Shown here: one piece after another, positions 5,158-7,365 of the stretch
Layout of the letters: each line of letters starts with the position of its first letter
Position numbering within the stretch: the first letter of the stretch is position 1
Assembly (NCBI GenBank): GCA_021199145.1
Contig: JAJQIP010000074.1
Span: 1 to 7,365 of the forward strand
Length of the DNA stretch: 7,365 nt
Source: Porphyromonadaceae bacterium
Lineage (GTDB): Bacteria; Bacteroidota; Bacteroidia; Bacteroidales; UBA11471
Direction of reading: 5' to 3'
The notes under the pieces: generated by a model
Database searches by the model: none
What the model saw: only the letters and a program-made list of their open reading frames with translations
Told to the model about the DNA's origin: nothing
Made by a program: the position numbers and the translations under genes

Positions 5158-7053
5158 ATGAGAAAATGGCGCATTGAAGATTCGGCGGAGTTATACAACA
5201 TCACCGGGTGGGGATTGAATTACTTTTCAATCAACGACAAGGGACACGTGGCGGTCACGCCCAAAGAGGGGTCGGCCAGTGTCGATTTAAAAGAGTTGAT
5301 GGACGAATTGCAGGTGAGGGACGTGCAACCTCCTATCCTGGTCCGTTTTCCGGATATTCTCGACAGCCGCATCGAGAAGATTTCCAACTGTTTCAAACAG
5401 GCGGCCAACGAATACGGCTATACGGCCCAGAACTTCATCATCTACCCCATCAAGGTCAACCAGATGAATCCGGTTGTCGAGGAGATTGTCAGCCACGGCA
5501 AGAAGTTCAACATCGGACTAGAGGCCGGCTCCAAGCCGGAGCTACATGCGGTGCTGGCCATCAACATCGAATCCAACTCCTTGATTATCTGCAACGGCTA
5601 TAAGGACGACAAATATATCGAACTAGCTCTGCTGGCACAAAAAATGGGTCGGCGCATCTTCATTGTCGTGGAGAAACTCAACGAAATCGAACTCATAACC
5701 ACCATCGCCAAACGGCTGAAAATACGCCCCAACATCGGCATCCGCATCAAACTAGCCACTTCAGGTAGCGGCAAGTGGGAGAGTTCGGGCGGCGATGACA
5801 GCAAATTCGGTCTCAACACGAGTGAGCTTATTGAGGCCCTCGACATCCTCGAGAAGAACAAAATGGAGGATTGTCTCAAACTCATTCACTTCCACATCGG
5901 CAGCCAGATTACCAAAATCCGTTTCATCAAAAATGCCCTGCGGGAAGCGGCGCAATTCTACGTCCAACTCTGCAAGATGGGGTATGCCGTCGAATATGTC
6001 GATATTGGCGGCGGTCTCGGGGTTGATTACGACGGTTCCCGCTCCTCAACGAGCGAGAGTAGCATGAACTATTCCATTCAAGAGTATGTCAACGACTCCA
6101 TTTGGACACTGGTCGATGTATGTATGAAAAACAACCTTCCGCAGCCCAACATCATCACCGAGTCGGGCCGCTCCCTCACCGCCCACCACTCGGTGCTCAT
6201 TTTCGAGGTGTTGGAGACCACCAGTCTGCCCGAATGGGACGAAGATATCGCCATCAACGAAGAAGACCACGAACTGGTACGGGAACTTTACAACTCCTGG
6301 GACAACCTCAACCAGTTGCGGCTGCTCGAGACCTGGCACGACGCCCTGCAAATCCGGGAGGAGGCCCTCGACCTCTTCGGTCTCGGTCTTATCGACCTGC
6401 GTACACGGGAGAAAATCGAGCGTCTTTTCTGGTCCATCGCCCGGGATATCTACGAGATGAGCGACAAAATCAAACATGCGCCGGAAGAGTTGAAGAAGAT
6501 TACCAAAATGTTGTCCGACAAGTATTTCTGTAACTTCTCCCTTTTCCATTCGCTTCCCGACTCATGGGCCATCGACCAGATTTTTCCCATCATGCCTATC
6601 AGCAGGCTTGACGAACGTCCCAATCGCTCGGCTACCCTGCAGGATATTACCTGCGACTCCGACGGCAAAATCACCAATTTCATCTCGACTCGCAACTTCA
6701 ACCACCACCTCCCCGTACATAGCCTCAACAAGGAGCCTTACTATATCGGAGTCTTCCTCGTGGGGGCCTATCAAGAGATTCTGGGCGACCTGCACAATCT
6801 CTTCGGTGATACCAACACCGTACACGTAGGTGTCGACAAAGAGGGCTACGACATCGAACAGGTCATCGACGGGGCGACCGTGGCCGAAGTGCTCGACCAA
6901 GTGCAGTACAACCCCAAGAAGTTGGTGCGGAACATCGAAACCTGGGTAACTTCCTCCATGAAAGAGGGGGTCATCTCCCCCGAAGAGGGACGGGAGTTCC
7001 TCTCCAACTACCGGTCGGGACTCTACGGACACACCTATCTCGAAAAAGATTGA
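5158..7053 (+). CDS. speA: Biosynthetic arginine decarboxylase (SpeA type)
   Basis: A PLP-dependent, alanine-racemase-fold (fold type III) enzyme that converts arginine to agmatine and CO2, the first step of the agmatine route to putrescine and spermidine. It is 631 residues, close to the 658 of E. coli SpeA. YPIKVNQ (96-102) carries the PLP lysine Lys99. HFHIGSQ (244-250), DIGGGLGVDYDG (282-293) and ESGR (335-338) form the cofactor site. A family-specific helical insertion covers about 360-460. CDSDGK (499-504) is the C-terminal active-site loop, whose Cys contacts the substrate in this family. The C-terminus SNYRSGLYGHTYLEKD is the usual SpeA ending. The ATG at 5158 leads straight into the conserved start (RKWRIEDSAELYNITGWG), and no Shine-Dalgarno is visible. 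It is the first gene after a good promoter, and truA follows 7 nt after its stop. In Bacteroidales agmatine usually goes on through agmatine deiminase and N-carbamoylputrescine amidase; those genes are not in this window. Confidence 0.96.
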   Translation: MRKWRIEDSAELYNITGWGLNYFSINDKGHVAVTPKEGSASVDLKELMDELQVRDVQPPILVRFPDILDSRIEKISNCFKQAANEYGYTAQNFIIYPIKVNQMNPVVEEIVSHGKKFNIGLEAGSKPELHAVLAINIESNSLIICNGYKDDKYIELALLAQKMGRRIFIVVEKLNEIELITTIAKRLKIRPNIGIRIKLATSGSGKWESSGGDDSKFGLNTSELIEALDILEKNKMEDCLKLIHFHIGSQITKIRFIKNALREAAQFYVQLCKMGYAVEYVDIGGGLGVDYDGSRSSTSESSMNYSIQEYVNDSIWTLVDVCMKNNLPQPNIITESGRSLTAHHSVLIFEVLETTSLPEWDEDIAINEEDHELVRELYNSWDNLNQLRLLETWHDALQIREEALDLFGLGLIDLRTREKIERLFWSIARDIYEMSDKIKHAPEELKKITKMLSDKYFCNFSLFHSLPDSWAIDQIFPIMPISRLDERPNRSATLQDITCDSDGKITNFISTRNFNHHLPVHSLNKEPYYIGVFLVGAYQEILGDLHNLFGDTNTVHVGVDKEGYDIEQVIDGATVAEVLDQVQYNPKKLVRNIETWVTSSMKEGVISPEEGREFLSNYRSGLYGHTYLEKD

Positions 7054-7060
7054 GACATCC

Positions 7061-7365
7061 ATGTCCGACACTCCCCTCGGAAGATACCGTTATTTCCTCT
7101 ACCTCGCCTACGACGGTTCGGCCTACCACGGCTGGCAACGCCAGCCGAACGGACTTTCGGTTCAGCAGTGCCTTGAAGAGGCCCTCTCCCTATTGTTGCG
7201 ACGGGAGACGGCTGTCACGGGAGCTGGCCGCACCGATACGGGAGTTCACGCTCGGCTGATGGTGGCCCACTTCGACACCTCGGTCCCTCTCACCGACCTC
7301 GAAGCGTGGCGACACCAACTCAACTGTCTCCTGCCTCCCGACATCGCCATCTCCCGTATCCGTCC
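7061..7365 (+). CDS. truA: tRNA pseudouridine(38-40) synthase TruA, 3' end cut by window
   Basis: TruA isomerises uridines 38, 39 and 40 in the anticodon arm of many tRNAs to pseudouridine. The visible 101 residues (MSDTPLGRYRYFLYLAYDG...) are the N-terminal domain. YLAYDGSAYHGWQRQP (14-29) is the family N-terminal signature, SVQQCLEEAL (33-42) is the next conserved helix, and GAGRTDTGVHA (54-64) carries the catalytic Asp59, equivalent to Asp60 in E. coli. The reading stays open to the window edge. The ATG lies 7 nt after the speA stop with no promoter or terminator between, so it is probably co-transcribed with speA. An overlapping 69-codon reading in another frame (7050-7259) is not a gene. 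Confidence 0.95.
   Translation, partial: MSDTPLGRYRYFLYLAYDGSAYHGWQRQPNGLSVQQCLEEALSLLLRRETAVTGAGRTDTGVHARLMVAHFDTSVPLTDLEAWRHQLNCLLPPDIAISRIR

Noticed and set aside
6046..7071. Antisense open frames opposite the 3' half of speA (6046-6549 and 6562-7071)
   Set aside because: No recognisable family, and they are fully within a complete speA with intact motifs to its last residue.
1..7365. Mobile elements, CRISPR arrays, tRNA or rRNA genes, toxin-antitoxin or phage genes
   Set aside because: I looked for transposase or integrase motifs, spaced direct repeats and tRNA-like cloverleaf arms and saw none. The coding content is continuous housekeeping and envelope genes.

Overview
The window looks like ordinary chromosome of a Bacteroidota bacterium, most likely order Bacteroidales. 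The evidence is a Bacteroidales-type TonB with an acidic linker, matches to the Bacteroidetes promoter -7 box (TAnnTTTG) ahead of three genes, near-absence of Shine-Dalgarno sequences, and the mix of a class II aldolase with a long-form arginine decarboxylase. The genes are moderately GC-rich with C/G-ending codons and the intergenic regions are very AT-rich. I cannot name a genus from sequence alone.

Layout. (1) Positions 1-620 hold the 3' part of an energy transducer TonB gene, closed by a 48-bp perfect palindrome that acts as a terminator. (2) Positions 826-3838 form a probable three-gene unit on the + strand. It has its own -7 promoter box, then a 79-residue two-helix membrane protein, a PstS-like periplasmic binding lipoprotein, and a 582-residue secreted TPR protein. 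Spacings are 2 nt and 27 nt. (3) A strong hairpin at 3855-3895 separates this unit from a convergent class II fructose-bisphosphate aldolase gene on the - strand (3911-4912). (4) A 245-bp divergent intergenic region carries a promoter box for the aldolase on one strand and a good promoter for speA on the other, plus a small inverted repeat in the speA leader. (5) speA (arginine decarboxylase, 5158-7053) is followed after 7 nt by truA (tRNA pseudouridine synthase), which runs off the right edge.

Functionally, the left half is envelope-directed: energy transduction, a periplasmic solute-binding-like protein and a periplasmic TPR scaffold. The right half is core metabolism: glycolysis/gluconeogenesis, the polyamine route from arginine, and tRNA modification. 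I see no transposase, integrase, CRISPR, phage or defence genes and no sign of recent transfer. Nothing here convincingly amounts to a new system. The least explained parts are the membrane protein / PstS-like / TPR unit, whose PstS-like member seems to lack the usual ligand loop, and two inverted repeats placed next to promoters.
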